Part shown: positions 16,406 through 25,980 of the stretch, piece after piece
How positions within the stretch are numbered: the stretch's first letter is position 1
Layout: the number at the start of each line of letters is the position of its first letter
Assembly: GCF_018304765.1 (NCBI RefSeq)
Contig: NZ_CP072642.1
Location: 231,501-295,500 of the forward strand
Length of the DNA: 64,000 bases
Direction of reading: 5' to 3'
Origin: Chloracidobacterium sp. N
Lineage (GTDB): Bacteria > Acidobacteriota > Blastocatellia > Chloracidobacteriales > Chloracidobacteriaceae
Translations under genes and position numbers: made by a program
Notes under the pieces: model-generated
Seen by the model: the letters and a program-made list of their open reading frames with translations, nothing else
The model's database searches: none
What the model was told of the DNA's origin: nothing

Positions 16406-16956
16406 CGGAAACGGCTGACACTCGGTTCATTCGGAATGAAGAACCGCCAGAGTAAATCGCGCCCCTGAGTAATGCCAATGCGGGGCGAACTGGCGATGGG
16501 CGGTGCAGTTGCGCGCGGTTGGAGGCAGACCCGGTGCCCGATCTGCTCGCCGTTGTGTTCGCGTCCAATTCCCAGGGCGCGGCAGAGCCGGCCCGGGCCG
16601 CGCGCCAACTCGTGAACCGGCATCGGGCGCGGCGTCCGGGCCTGCATGCTCTCGATGCCATGCGTCGGCGCAATGGCGCGAATGAGCACTGCGCCAGGGC
16701 CGCGCGTATCGGTCGTGAAGTTGAGGCAGTAATACATCCCGTAAATCAGATACACGTAGAGCCGCCCGTAGGTCTCACGCATCAACTGACCACGCGGCCC
16801 ACGCAAAACGGCATGCGAGGCCGGGTCGTCGGTGTAGGCTTCGGTTTCAACGATGATGCCGCCGGCGTCACCGTGCCAGAGCGTACATCCCAGAAGTTCC
16901 TGTGCGACGGTCACGGCGTCACGGGCGAAAAAATCAGCCGTCAGCATTGGGTTCAT
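16402..16956 (-). CDS. mpg: 3-methyladenine DNA glycosylase (AAG/MPG family)
   Basis: A 184-residue enzyme that removes alkylated purines in base-excision repair. IIVETEAYTDDPASHA carries the catalytic glutamate (VETEAY), followed by GRLYVYLIYGMYYCLNFTT and GPGAVLIRAIAP, all typical of the family. LARGPGRLCRALGI matches the DNA-binding part. The ATG at 16956 is preferred because it gives the usual N-terminus (LTADFFARDAVTVAQELLGC); a longer frame would enter the DUF362 gene. The gap to DUF362 is 22 nt, and it overlaps the PNPOx-like gene by 4 nt. Confidence 0.93.
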   Translation of the reverse strand: MNPMLTADFFARDAVTVAQELLGCTLWHGDAGGIIVETEAYTDDPASHAVLRGPRGQLMRETYGRLYVYLIYGMYYCLNFTTDTRGPGAVLIRAIAPTHGIESMQARTPRPMPVHELARGPGRLCRALGIGREHNGEQIGHRVCLQPRATAPPIASSPRIGITQGRDLLWRFFIPNEPSVSRFR

Positions 16957-16978
16957 ACCAGTCAGCACGGCGCGTCGG

Positions 16979-17767
16979 TCAACCGGCCCGCCGCTGCCGG
17001 GCAATGGTCTGGAAATAATCCGAACACGGCTCACCGGCAAGCTCCACGGCGCGCAGGTCCACGTCCAGCAGGTCGGTCCCGGTGACAACCTTGCCCACTG
17101 GAACAGCCGTGCCTTCATCCGGTTGCCAGTCCCGGCTGATGAACTTGTGAGTCAGGTCCACGACGGCCCCTTCAAACCGTACGCCAAGGGTGAAATAGAC
17201 ATCCACCAGGACGCGCTGCACGTCCGGCACGTGGAGCTGCCCGCGGGCATGCGGGCTGCGGGCGCGATAGACGGCGCGCGGAAAGAGTCCGTAGAGATTT
17301 TTGATGGCGGCGCTGATGAGCGGGCGTCCCTTGAGCGTCGTGCGCTTGAAACCGGCCACGGATACCCGGCAGTCAGCTTCCTCCAGAAGCGCCGGGGCCT
17401 GCATCCGGTCAAACCGCTGCGGTTGCCGGGAGGTGTTGGAATAGGCCTTGTGCGACAGCGTATCCGCATCCAGCAGCCGCAGCCCTGGATCGTCCAGTTC
17501 GGTCAGCAGCCGGTTGACGCCCAGCCGGGACATGACTTCCGCAAACGTGACCTTGGTGCAGACCCCTTCCAGAATGACGATCTCCGCCCGTGGCGCAACA
17601 CGCCGGATACCGAGCAGCACTTCCCGCAGCACCGGCAGCCCTACCGTGACCGGAGCCGGGACGGGATAGCCCAGGTTTGGCTTGACAATGACCCGCTGCG
17701 CCCCATGCGCAGCCAGCGGCGGTACGTAGTGAAAGGTCGGACTATCGGCTACGACGGTGTCGCTCAC
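16979..17767 (-). CDS. DUF362 domain protein
   Basis: A 262-residue protein with DUF362 features: VIVKPNLGYP near the N-terminus, GFKRTTLKG, AAIKNLYGLFPRAVYR and a C-terminal VVTGTDLLDVDLRAVELAG. Many DUF362 proteins carry a ferredoxin-type 4Fe-4S domain, but this one has too few cysteines for that. The molecular function is unknown. It lies 71 nt after glmM and 22 nt before mpg on the same strand, so it may begin the mpg-PNPOx-SemiSWEET run or be read through from glmM. Confidence 0.8.
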   Translation of the reverse strand: MSDTVVADSPTFHYVPPLAAHGAQRVIVKPNLGYPVPAPVTVGLPVLREVLLGIRRVAPRAEIVILEGVCTKVTFAEVMSRLGVNRLLTELDDPGLRLLDADTLSHKAYSNTSRQPQRFDRMQAPALLEEADCRVSVAGFKRTTLKGRPLISAAIKNLYGLFPRAVYRARSPHARGQLHVPDVQRVLVDVYFTLGVRFEGAVVDLTHKFISRDWQPDEGTAVPVGKVVTGTDLLDVDLRAVELAGEPCSDYFQTIARQRRAG

Positions 17768-17838
17768 GAAATGGCGTTGGCCGCAGCGAAGGCGGCACGA
17801 TTATGGGCTGGTGGGGGGAGCGTGCAGAACAAGAGGCT

Positions 17839-19212
17839 TTATCCGGGGTGCCCATTGCCCAGGTCACGCTCGATGGCGGCGGCAACCTGCGCGGCAAGCG
17901 TGCCGATGTCTATGCCGTTGGCCGCTTCCAGCATCACCCGCGCCAGATTTTCCGTGCCGGAGTACCGCAGGAGCAGGCGTCCCCGTCCGGCAAGCTGGGC
18001 CTCGACTTCCCGCACCGTTGCCGCCACCCGTGGAAGGGTCTCGAAGGGGCGCTTTTCACGTACGGGAACGTTGACGAGCGTCTGTGGGAAGCGGGTCAGT
18101 CCGCGCACGGCTTCGCGCAGCGAGCACTGCCGTTCCACGAGCAGGCGCAGGACGTTGAGGGCGGTCAGCAGCCCGTCGCCGGCCAGGCTCTGGCGGGCAA
18201 AAATGATGTGGCCCGATTGTTCACCGCCCAGCAGTGCCCCGTGTTCGAGCATTGCCGCCAGCACGGCCCGGTCGCCCACCGGCGTGCGGATGAGGTCAAT
18301 GCCCCGTTCCCGCAGGGCCAGTTCCAGCCCCAGGTTGCTCATGACGGTTGCCACGACACAGCGCGGTGTCAGTTCGCCACGGGCGTCGGCGTCGGTGGCC
18401 ATGGCGTAGAGGATGGCATCGCCGTCCACCACTTCGCCCTGTTCATCCACAAACAGGCAGCGGTCGGCGTCCCCGTCAAAGGCAATGCCAAGCTGCGCAC
18501 CGGCTGCACGGGTCACTTCGGCCACGTGCTGGATGTGAATCGTTCCACATCCGTCGTTGATGTTGCGTCCGTTGGCGGCCGCGCCGGTCACAAAGGTTTT
18601 GGCGCCGAGCGCCTGGAGCATGATGTTGGCGTAAGGCGCGGCCGCGCCATTGGCACAGTCAACGGCAATGGACCAGCCGGAAAGGTCGAGGTCCGCGCCA
18701 ATGTGCTGCGTGAGAAACTCCAGATAACTCAACGCATGGGTTGGGTCTTCCCACAACGAAGCCGGAGCTGAACCGGGCGCCTCAGTCTGCGCCGGGGCCG
18801 GGGACAGGTTTTCAAGGGCGGCTTCAATGGCGGTTTCCAGCGCGTCGTCGGTTTTTTCTCCCGAAGCCAGAAAGAACTTGATGCCGTTGTCGTGAAATGG
18901 ATTGTGCGAGGCCGAAATGACAATCCCGGCGTCAAAGCCTTCGGCGCGGGTCAGGTAGGCAATGCCGGGCGTGGGGATGATACCGGCGCAGCTTACTGTG
19001 CCCCCGGCCTGTGCAATCCCCTGGGCAACGGCGGCAGCTATCCACGGACTGGATTCACGGGTGTCACCGCCAATGACCAACCGGGGCGTCTGCCCGGTAC
19101 GCGCCGCCAGCACCTGGCTGAGCGTGGCTCCGATGACGGTCAGAGCTTCTGGTTGAAGTGGGAACTCCCCGGCGCGGCCGCGTATCCCATCGGTACCAAA
19201 AAAGCGTCCCAT
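17839..19212 (-). CDS. glmM: Phosphoglucosamine mutase
   Basis: A 457-residue enzyme that converts glucosamine-6-phosphate to glucosamine-1-phosphate on the route to UDP-GlcNAc, the precursor of peptidoglycan and lipid A. It starts with the family's FGTDGIRG. The phosphorylated serine S102 sits in ISASHNPFHDNG, the Mg site is DGDADR (245-250), and the phosphate-binding loop is RYSGTEN. The ATG at 19212 is chosen because it puts MGRFFGTDGIRG at the N-terminus, as in known GlmMs. It is head to head with glmU (132 nt apart), which performs the next steps. Confidence 0.97.
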   Translation of the reverse strand: MGRFFGTDGIRGRAGEFPLQPEALTVIGATLSQVLAARTGQTPRLVIGGDTRESSPWIAAAVAQGIAQAGGTVSCAGIIPTPGIAYLTRAEGFDAGIVISASHNPFHDNGIKFFLASGEKTDDALETAIEAALENLSPAPAQTEAPGSAPASLWEDPTHALSYLEFLTQHIGADLDLSGWSIAVDCANGAAAPYANIMLQALGAKTFVTGAAANGRNINDGCGTIHIQHVAEVTRAAGAQLGIAFDGDADRCLFVDEQGEVVDGDAILYAMATDADARGELTPRCVVATVMSNLGLELALRERGIDLIRTPVGDRAVLAAMLEHGALLGGEQSGHIIFARQSLAGDGLLTALNVLRLLVERQCSLREAVRGLTRFPQTLVNVPVREKRPFETLPRVAATVREVEAQLAGRGRLLLRYSGTENLARVMLEAANGIDIGTLAAQVAAAIERDLGNGHPG

Positions 19213-19344
19213 GACAGTGAACTTCGCTGTGGCTGAATTTCGAGCCGCCGGACGCCAGACCACCATAGCGCCGGACTCTTTCTGGAATTTATAGTCTGGC
19301 GGCGGCATCCGCACCAGCCAAGATTGTGTTGAGGAGCTATCCGT

Positions 19345-20727
19345 TTGTCTATTCCAGTTACCGTTGTCATATTGGCGGCCGGCGAAGGGACGCGCATGAA
19401 GTCACGCCTGCCGAAAGTGCTGCACCCTGTCGCCGGCGATACGCTGCTGGGGCATGTTGCCCGGAGCGCGGCCGCACTGGACCCAAAGCAGGTCGTGGTC
19501 GTGGTCGGCCACGGGGCAGAAGCCGTGCACGAGGCTTTTGCCGCCCGTTGGAAGGCGTTGGCCCCGCATATCCCGTTTTCAGTCGTCGTGCAGTCCGAGC
19601 GGCGTGGCACCGCCCATGCCCTGCGGGTGACGGAGGAAGTGCTGGCGGCGGTCACGGGGACGCTGCTGGTGCTCTCCGGGGATGTGCCGCTGCTGCGGCC
19701 AGCAACACTCCGCCACCTGCTGGCCGTCCATGCCGCAACCGGGGCGGCGGCAACCGTCCTTTCCACCCACCTGGCGACGCCGACCGGCTACGGCCGCATC
19801 CGGCGCACATCCGACGGAGGCTTTGACCGGATCATCGAGGAACGCGACGCCACACCGGCCGAAAAAGCCATCACCGAAATCAACGCCGGGGTCTATACCT
19901 TCCAGCTCGACGGCCTGTTTGACGTGCTGGCCCGCATCTCCAACGACAACGCCCAGGGGGAATACTACCTACCCGATGCCCTGCGGCTGCTGCGCCAGGA
20001 TGGGCGGCGCGTCGAGGTGCTGCTGCACCCCGAAGCCGAGGAAGTCTGCGGCGTCAACACCCGCGCCGAACTGGCGGCGGCAGGAGCCATCCTGCGTCGT
20101 CGCAAGGTGTCCGAACTGATGGCCGCCGGGGTGACGTTTCTCGACCCGGCAACAGCGTACGTCGAAGTGGAGGTCGAGATTGGGATGGACACCGTGGTGT
20201 ATCCCAACGTGCACCTCGAAGGTCAGACCGTCATTGGCGAAGATTGCCGGATTCACACGGGCGCACGGCTCGTCAATGCCTGCTTGGGGAACAGTGTGAC
20301 CGTACGCGACTACTCGCTGGTCTTTGACAGCCGCCTCGATGACCGGGCAACCGTCGGGCCCTTTGCCCACCTGCGCCTGAATGCCCACGTGCAGGAAGGC
20401 GCTGTGGTGGGGAACTTCGTGGAGGTCAAGCAGTCGTCGCTGGGTCCCGGAACAAAAGCCATGCACCTGAGCTATCTCGGTGACGCCACGCTTGGGGCTG
20501 GGGTCAATGTGGGCGCCGGCACGATCACCTGCAACTACGATGGCAGACAGAAGCACCGCACCATTGTCGAGGACGGCGTCAAAATCGGCAGCGACACCAT
20601 GCTGGTCGCGCCAGTGCGGGTGGGCGCGGGAGCCGTGACGGGGGCCGGGGCCGTCGTGACCGAGGATGTGCCGCCTGCCACGCTCGTGGTCGGCGTGCCG
20701 GCCAAGGTCAAAAAAGTTTTGTCCTGA
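19345..20727 (+). CDS. glmU: Bifunctional GlcNAc-1-phosphate uridyltransferase / GlcN-1-phosphate acetyltransferase
   Basis: A 460-residue enzyme making UDP-GlcNAc from glucosamine-1-phosphate in two steps. The N-terminal pyrophosphorylase domain has LAAGEGTRMKS.LPKVLHP (10-28). The left-handed beta-helix acetyltransferase domain (about 250-460) has VGNFVEVK, MHLSYLGDA (catalytic His near 374) and GAGTITCNYDG. It begins with TTG at 19345: GAGGAG lies 8 nt upstream and no ATG fits. It shares a 132-nt divergent region with glmM, so both pathway genes may be set from one regulatory region. Confidence 0.97.
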   Translation: MSIPVTVVILAAGEGTRMKSRLPKVLHPVAGDTLLGHVARSAAALDPKQVVVVVGHGAEAVHEAFAARWKALAPHIPFSVVVQSERRGTAHALRVTEEVLAAVTGTLLVLSGDVPLLRPATLRHLLAVHAATGAAATVLSTHLATPTGYGRIRRTSDGGFDRIIEERDATPAEKAITEINAGVYTFQLDGLFDVLARISNDNAQGEYYLPDALRLLRQDGRRVEVLLHPEAEEVCGVNTRAELAAAGAILRRRKVSELMAAGVTFLDPATAYVEVEVEIGMDTVVYPNVHLEGQTVIGEDCRIHTGARLVNACLGNSVTVRDYSLVFDSRLDDRATVGPFAHLRLNAHVQEGAVVGNFVEVKQSSLGPGTKAMHLSYLGDATLGAGVNVGAGTITCNYDGRQKHRTIVEDGVKIGSDTMLVAPVRVGAGAVTGAGAVVTEDVPPATLVVGVPAKVKKVLS

Positions 20728-20825
20728 GCGCCTGTCCGAAACACGGCGTTAACGCGCCTCCTCCAAGCTTCCCTTACGTTTGACATTGCTATTTTCAGGC
20801 TCGGTTTTGAGGGAATCCGGTTCGT

Positions 20826-22226
20826 ATGGATGCATTATTTGGCGAGGCGCTTCCGCCGACGACCCTCGTGCTGCTCCTCGTGTCGCTGGCCGTCGCTTTT
20901 GGTTTCGAGTTCGTCAACGGTTTTCACGACACAGCCAATGCCGTAGCCACCGTGATCTACACGAAGTCGCTGCGTCCCTGGACGGCTGTGGTCTGGTCCG
21001 GGATTTGCAACTTCTGCGGCGTGTTTTTCGGCGGGATTGCCGTGGCCATGGGCATCGTCTATCTGCTGCCCGTCGAGCTGCTCATTTCAAAGAGCACCAG
21101 CGCCGGGCTGGCCATGGCGCTCGCCCTGCTGCTGGGAGCCATTATCTGGAATCTGGGCACGTGGTACTTCGGGCTGCCGGCTTCCAGTTCGCACACGCTG
21201 ATTGGTGCGATTGTCGGCGTCGGTCTTGCCAATTCGCTTCTGCCCGGTCATCGCTTTGGTGATGGGGTCAACTGGGGCAAGGTCTCGGAAACCGGGCTGG
21301 CGTTGCTCATTTCGCCGCTGATCGGTTTTTCGCTGGCGGCCCTGCTCGTCCTGCTGTCAAGGTGGCTGATTCCCGACAAGCGGTTGTACGAAAAGCCGGA
21401 TGAGCACAATCCGCCGCCGCTGTGGATTCGCGCCATTCTCATCCTGACCTGCACCGGCGTGAGTTTCGCCCACGGCTCCAACGACGGCCAGAAGGGCATC
21501 GGGCTGGTGATGCTCATTCTCACGGGGATTGTCCCGGCTTCGTTCGCGCTGGATATGTCCTTCAACGCCCAGCAGATGGAAAGCGCCCGGCAGGCGCTCG
21601 TGCGCATGGACGGCGTTGCATCCCGGCTGGCCCCGGCCGAAGCCGAGGCACTTCAGTCGGCTGTCGCGCGGGTGCGGGGGACGCTTGATGGTCACACCAC
21701 GCTGGGGGAGATTCCGCGTGAGCAACGCAAGGACGTACGCTCAGACATCATCAAGCTTGACGCCACGGTGAAGAAAATCCTCAAGGCCGCGTCGCCGGGG
21801 CTACCGGCCGCCGAAGCCGAGGTGCTCAAGAAAGACATTGCCACGCTCAAGTCGCTCACCGACTTTGCCCCCTTCTGGGTCAAGGTCTCCATTGCCCTTT
21901 CGCTGGGCATTGGGACGATGGTCGGCTGGAAGCGCATCGTCATCACCATTGGCGAAAAAATCGGCAAAGAGCATCTGACGTACGCACAGGGAGCCTCGGC
22001 TGAGCTGGTGGCGATGTCCAGCATCGGGATGGCGTCCTACCTGGGGTTGCCGGTGAGTACAACGCACGTGTTGTCGTCAGGTGTCGCCGGCACGATGGTG
22101 GCCAAGGGGTCGGGCCTTCAGGCGGCCACCGTCATCAAAATTGCCTCGGCCTGGGTGCTGACCCTTCCGGCCGCCATCGGGCTGGCCGGCGGACTGTTTT
22201 TGTTGTTCCACTGGCTGTTCGTCTAG
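20826..22226 (+). CDS. PiT-family inorganic phosphate transporter
   Basis: A 466-residue inner-membrane transporter of the phosphate/cation symporter type. The two inverted family signatures are present: GFEFVNGFHDTANAVATVIY near the N-terminus and GVSFAHGSNDGQKGIG in the middle. Each is followed by a serine/threonine-rich motif (LPASSSHTLIG and LPVSTTHVLSSG). About ten helices are likely. A soluble helical segment (about 245-350) separates the two halves, as in bacterial PitA. No phoU-like pit accessory gene lies next to it. Its stop codon shares the CTAG palindrome with the stop of the converging esterase gene. Confidence 0.95.
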   Translation: MDALFGEALPPTTLVLLLVSLAVAFGFEFVNGFHDTANAVATVIYTKSLRPWTAVVWSGICNFCGVFFGGIAVAMGIVYLLPVELLISKSTSAGLAMALALLLGAIIWNLGTWYFGLPASSSHTLIGAIVGVGLANSLLPGHRFGDGVNWGKVSETGLALLISPLIGFSLAALLVLLSRWLIPDKRLYEKPDEHNPPPLWIRAILILTCTGVSFAHGSNDGQKGIGLVMLILTGIVPASFALDMSFNAQQMESARQALVRMDGVASRLAPAEAEALQSAVARVRGTLDGHTTLGEIPREQRKDVRSDIIKLDATVKKILKAASPGLPAAEAEVLKKDIATLKSLTDFAPFWVKVSIALSLGIGTMVGWKRIVITIGEKIGKEHLTYAQGASAELVAMSSIGMASYLGLPVSTTHVLSSGVAGTMVAKGSGLQAATVIKIASAWVLTLPAAIGLAGGLFLLFHWLFV

Positions 22227-24064
22227 GGCTTTGGGGCGGCTTTGGGCCTGAACACCCAGCCGCCCTGCTGCATCGTCCAGCCGGGCGGTGCCGTAGCCTT
22301 CAGGCGCTCCATAATCCTGGGGACATACATTTCGTTGTAGCGCAGCCGCGACAGGGCATTCGGGCGCGTGGGATCGCCGTTCCAGCAGTGCTCGGCGCGG
22401 TCGCCGTAGCGTACTTCGCCCCCGTAAGGCGGGTCGGTCGTGGCGGCCAGGAACTCCTCGACGAGATAGACGGCATTGTTGAGGTAGTAGTTATCCATGT
22501 CCCCGCAGTAGATGTGGATTTTCCCCTGGAGCCTGGGCCCCAGCGTCTTCCAGTTGCGCCGCAGGATGTCGCCCAGGTCGTAGTGTTCCCGCCAGTACGC
22601 CGCTACGGACTTGTCAATGACGCCCGTGCGTTTGTCCCAGATGGGCTTGGGATAGCCGTCGGGCCCGACGGGTGAGTACACCGCCTGCCAGATGTCCCAC
22701 TGCCCGCCGGAGCGGCCGTTGGAGCCGAGCGCCAGCTCCAGTTGGTTCATCTGCTGGACGGTCGCCTGAAGGTGGCCGAGGTAATCGCGCTTGCCCGGAC
22801 GCGGGACGGTCTTCCACGGCCCACCGAAAACGTAGGCGTTGTCGTCCGCATAGATGTTGACCGTGGTGTAGGCGCGAAAATCAATCGGGTCGGGACAGGC
22901 GGCAAAACAGCCGTTGAAATCGTCCGGGTAAAAGATTTGCGCGGCCAGCGCTTCCCAGCCGCCGGTTGAGCCACCATAGGTGAAGCGCGCCCAGCCCTGC
23001 CCGATGCAGCGGAAGCGGCGTTCGATTTCGGGAATCAGCTCGCGCATGATGGCGTCGCCGTAGGGTCCGACGTTGGCCGAGTTGACCGCGTAGGAGTCGT
23101 CGTAATACGGGTTGGCGTGCTGGATTTCGACAATGACCAGCCGTGGGAAGTCGGGACTCGTCCAGGTTTTGTAAAAATCGTAGGCCGCCTGCTGCTGAAT
23201 CCGGTTGTAGCCCGTCAGTTTGAAACGCTTGCTGTAATCCGGCTTGAGGTCGGGGTCGGGCGGTGTTTCCCGAAAGCCATCGAAGGTGTAGGGAAAATGC
23301 CCGTGGAACACGCAGAGCGGATAACGCAGGTCGGGATGTTCATCAAAGCCTTCGGGCAGAAGAACGCATGCGCCGAGTTCCATGGGGCGTCCCCAGAACT
23401 TCGACAGCAACTCACTGCGGATTTTGAAGTGTTTGATGTACTTCGTGTCCGGCGGGGGCGGAATGGGCGGGATTTCCTGATCGAGGGACAGTTCCACCGT
23501 GCCGCCGCGCTGCGGGTTGAGCGTGATTTGCCGTGGCGTGCTGTAGGTGTTGCCCGGCGCGCGGTTCCACTGCTGCCCTTCGCCCCGGTCCATTGGCAGT
23601 TTGACGACGTGCCCATCGCTGCGTCGGAACGTCTCGTAGCGGTGGAACAGCACCTGCACGAAGTAGTCGCCGGGCGGGAGGTCGGCCAGGCGGAGCACCG
23701 GATAACCGTCAGCCTGGGGGTCGAAGGTCACCACCTGTCCGGGCTGGACGCCGTTGACATCCATGCCGAAAACCTGCTGTGTGTCGAGGTCTTCGCTGAT
23801 TTGAAAGCGGGGTTCGGCACTGGGGTCTTTCGAGATGAGCAACAGCAGCCGCCCGTCGCTTGGGGCGCTGAAGCGCGTCTTGGGAAACAGCACCCGGATG
23901 TTCAGCGAGGCGTTGGCCGCCGCCTGTCGGGCCGGGCCGAAAGCGCCCAGACCGCCCCACAGTAACAGAACGCCGGCAACCAGCAGCCATCCGGCCCGGT
24001 GTGCCGGCGACATCCGGGCCGGTGACATCCGGGCTGGCTGAAGCAGGAGCAGAGGTTTCGGCAT
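22223..24064 (-). CDS. Secreted or membrane-anchored putative esterase (alpha/beta hydrolase, esterase D-like)
   Basis: A 613-residue protein with a hydrophobic segment at about 25-45 (WLLVAGVLLLWGGLGAF), acting as signal peptide or anchor. An N-terminal beta-rich part (50-200) precedes an alpha/beta hydrolase domain with nucleophile S366 in YGGSTGGW and a likely acid/histidine pair in CGDMDNYY and RAEHCW. The domain resembles the PF00756 esterase/mycolyltransferase group. It starts 3 nt after the methyltransferase gene, so it is probably co-transcribed. The N-terminus contains a 5-residue duplication (PARMS) encoded by a 15-bp tandem repeat, which leaves the start among three methionines uncertain. 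Confidence 0.82.
   Translation of the reverse strand: MPKPLLLLQPARMSPARMSPAHRAGWLLVAGVLLLWGGLGAFGPARQAAANASLNIRVLFPKTRFSAPSDGRLLLLISKDPSAEPRFQISEDLDTQQVFGMDVNGVQPGQVVTFDPQADGYPVLRLADLPPGDYFVQVLFHRYETFRRSDGHVVKLPMDRGEGQQWNRAPGNTYSTPRQITLNPQRGGTVELSLDQEIPPIPPPPDTKYIKHFKIRSELLSKFWGRPMELGACVLLPEGFDEHPDLRYPLCVFHGHFPYTFDGFRETPPDPDLKPDYSKRFKLTGYNRIQQQAAYDFYKTWTSPDFPRLVIVEIQHANPYYDDSYAVNSANVGPYGDAIMRELIPEIERRFRCIGQGWARFTYGGSTGGWEALAAQIFYPDDFNGCFAACPDPIDFRAYTTVNIYADDNAYVFGGPWKTVPRPGKRDYLGHLQATVQQMNQLELALGSNGRSGGQWDIWQAVYSPVGPDGYPKPIWDKRTGVIDKSVAAYWREHYDLGDILRRNWKTLGPRLQGKIHIYCGDMDNYYLNNAVYLVEEFLAATTDPPYGGEVRYGDRAEHCWNGDPTRPNALSRLRYNEMYVPRIMERLKATAPPGWTMQQGGWVFRPKAAPKP
24003..24032. repeat. 15-bp tandem duplication in the esterase 5' end
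   Basis: GCCGG(C/T)GACATCCGG occurs twice back to back with one mismatch. It duplicates five codons ahead of the hydrophobic signal region. It probably arose by replication slippage. Confidence 0.7.
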
Positions 24065-24067
24065 GGT

Positions 24068-25930
24068 TTATCCAACGGTTTCCCGAAGCACTTCAAAGAC
24101 TTCCAGTGCGTAGGCGACGCGCCCGAACGGTGCGCTCACCTGTACGCCCTGTACGAGATCGCGCACTTCAGACAACATTTCACGGGCAATGGCCAGCCCT
24201 TCCTGCTGTCCGGCTTCCGGCGAGGCGTTAGCCCGGCGCATGCGTTCGAGAATCTCCGGCGCCACGACGACGCCGGGGACTTCATTGCTCAGAAATTCCG
24301 CATTGCGGTAGCTCGTCAGGGGCCAAATCCCGGCCATGATGGGAATGCGGCAGTGTTCGATGCGCTTGAGAAAGGCGCGGAACATGCCGATGTCAAAGAT
24401 GGGCTGGGTGATGGCGAACTCCGCGCCGGCCTCGACCTTGTACTCAAACCGCCGGATTTCGTAGTCCAGGTCCACGGCACAGGGATTGACGCCGACGCCG
24501 ATGAAATACGAGGTCGGCTGCCCGATGGCATTGCCGCCCAGATCGAGTCCCAGGTTGAGTCGCGTGACCATGTTGGTCAGACCGATGGAGTCAATGTCGA
24601 AGACGGCCGTGGCGTCCGGGTACGGCCCCATCTTCGGCGGATCGCCCGTGATGAGGAGGATGTTCCGCAAGCCAAGGGCTGCTGCCCCCAGCAGGTCGGA
24701 GGTCATCCCCAGCAGATTCCGGTCCCGGCAGCAGTAGTGCGTGACCGTCTCGATGCCGACCTGCTGCTCGATGATGAGCGAGGTTGCAATGGCACCCATC
24801 CGCGACTGCGCCCGTGGGCCGTCGGGAACGTTGACGGCATCCACGCCAGCCGCTTTGAGCAGACGCACGCCTTCCAGCATTTTGGTCGGGTCACAGCCGC
24901 GCGGGGGGACAATCTCCACGCTGGTGACAAACTCGCCCTGCACGATCTTGCGCGCAAACCGGGACTTTTCCTCCGGCGGCGTGATGCGCACATCCGGGCA
25001 CTTTGTCTCCAGAACCTGTATCACCGGCTCGATGCGCTTGGCCGGCGACAGCGCCCGCACGGCCGCCTTGAGGGTCTTGATGTGCTCCGGGGTTGTGCCA
25101 CAGCAGCCGCCGATGAACCGTACGCCGGATTGAATGAGCCGGCGGGCGTATTTCGCCATGTATTCCGGCGAGCAGAGATAGATTTTGCGCCCCTGCAGGT
25201 CTTGCGGCAGGCCGGCGTTGGGCTGTGCAGACAGGGGTTTTTCCGTAACGGCCGCCATGCGCTCGATGGCTTCCAGCATGGGCTTGGGCCCTACGCTACA
25301 GTTGAGACCAATGACATCCGCACCCCACTCATCAAGCCGTGTGGTGAAGGTTTCCGGGGCTGTCCCGTAGCCGGTGGCACCGTCTTCCCCCACGGTCATC
25401 TGGGCGACAACCACCATGTCCGCGGACAGTTCCCGGACGGCGGCCAGCGCCTGCCGAATCTCTGTCAGGTCAGTGAAGGTTTCGAGCACGATGAGGTCCA
25501 CGCCGCCGTCAATCAGCGCCTCGGCCTGCTCGCGGAAAAAGGCTTTGGCTTCGTCAAACGAGGTCGGCCCCCACGGCTCGATGCGGATGCCCAGCGGCCC
25601 GATGGAACCGGCCACATACACCTGCGGGCCAACGGCCTCGCGGGCCAGTTTGGCCGCCTTGTAGTTGATCTCCTGGACGCGATCCTGAAACCCGTGCATT
25701 TCGAGCTTCGGACGATTCGCGCCAAAGGTGTTGGTCTGGACAATTTCAGCGCCGGCCTTGACGTATTCGCGGTGCACTTCCTGGACAAGCGCCGGATTGG
25801 AAAGCGAAATCTCGTCGTAGCACCGGTTGACATAGACACCTTTGGCGTACAGCAGGGTTCCCATCGCGCCGTCGAAAACGTGGATACCGTCGGCGGCAAG
25901 GAGTTCACGGAACGGTTTGAGGACTTTCAT
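24068..25930 (-). CDS. Homocysteine S-methyltransferase / methylenetetrahydrofolate reductase fusion
   Basis: A 620-residue two-domain enzyme. Residues 1 to about 295 are a homocysteine methyltransferase barrel with DGAMGTLL, NTFGAN and the zinc cysteines C211 (GLNCSVGP) and C276/C277 (GGCCGTTPEH). Residues 330-620 match MetF-type FAD methylenetetrahydrofolate reductase (SVEIVPPRG, VPDGPRAQSRMG, LITGDPPKMGPYPD). The order matches Bacillus YitJ-type fusions. It couples formation of 5-methyl-THF to methionine synthesis or a related methyl transfer. The cobalamin-binding and activation domains of MetH are absent. Upstream there is a sigma-70-like promoter; the esterase follows after 3 nt. Confidence 0.94.
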   Translation of the reverse strand: MKVLKPFRELLAADGIHVFDGAMGTLLYAKGVYVNRCYDEISLSNPALVQEVHREYVKAGAEIVQTNTFGANRPKLEMHGFQDRVQEINYKAAKLAREAVGPQVYVAGSIGPLGIRIEPWGPTSFDEAKAFFREQAEALIDGGVDLIVLETFTDLTEIRQALAAVRELSADMVVVAQMTVGEDGATGYGTAPETFTTRLDEWGADVIGLNCSVGPKPMLEAIERMAAVTEKPLSAQPNAGLPQDLQGRKIYLCSPEYMAKYARRLIQSGVRFIGGCCGTTPEHIKTLKAAVRALSPAKRIEPVIQVLETKCPDVRITPPEEKSRFARKIVQGEFVTSVEIVPPRGCDPTKMLEGVRLLKAAGVDAVNVPDGPRAQSRMGAIATSLIIEQQVGIETVTHYCCRDRNLLGMTSDLLGAAALGLRNILLITGDPPKMGPYPDATAVFDIDSIGLTNMVTRLNLGLDLGGNAIGQPTSYFIGVGVNPCAVDLDYEIRRFEYKVEAGAEFAITQPIFDIGMFRAFLKRIEHCRIPIMAGIWPLTSYRNAEFLSNEVPGVVVAPEILERMRRANASPEAGQQEGLAIAREMLSEVRDLVQGVQVSAPFGRVAYALEVFEVLRETVG

Positions 25931-25980
25931 GGGCAGCAGACCGACAGGGATGTGGGGGTTGGTTCGGGCTGGAAGTCCCG

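Noticed and set aside
20778-20815. TTGACA upstream of the phosphate transporter as a sigma-70 promoter
   Set aside because: No acceptable -10 element lies 16-18 bp downstream, so it was not annotated.
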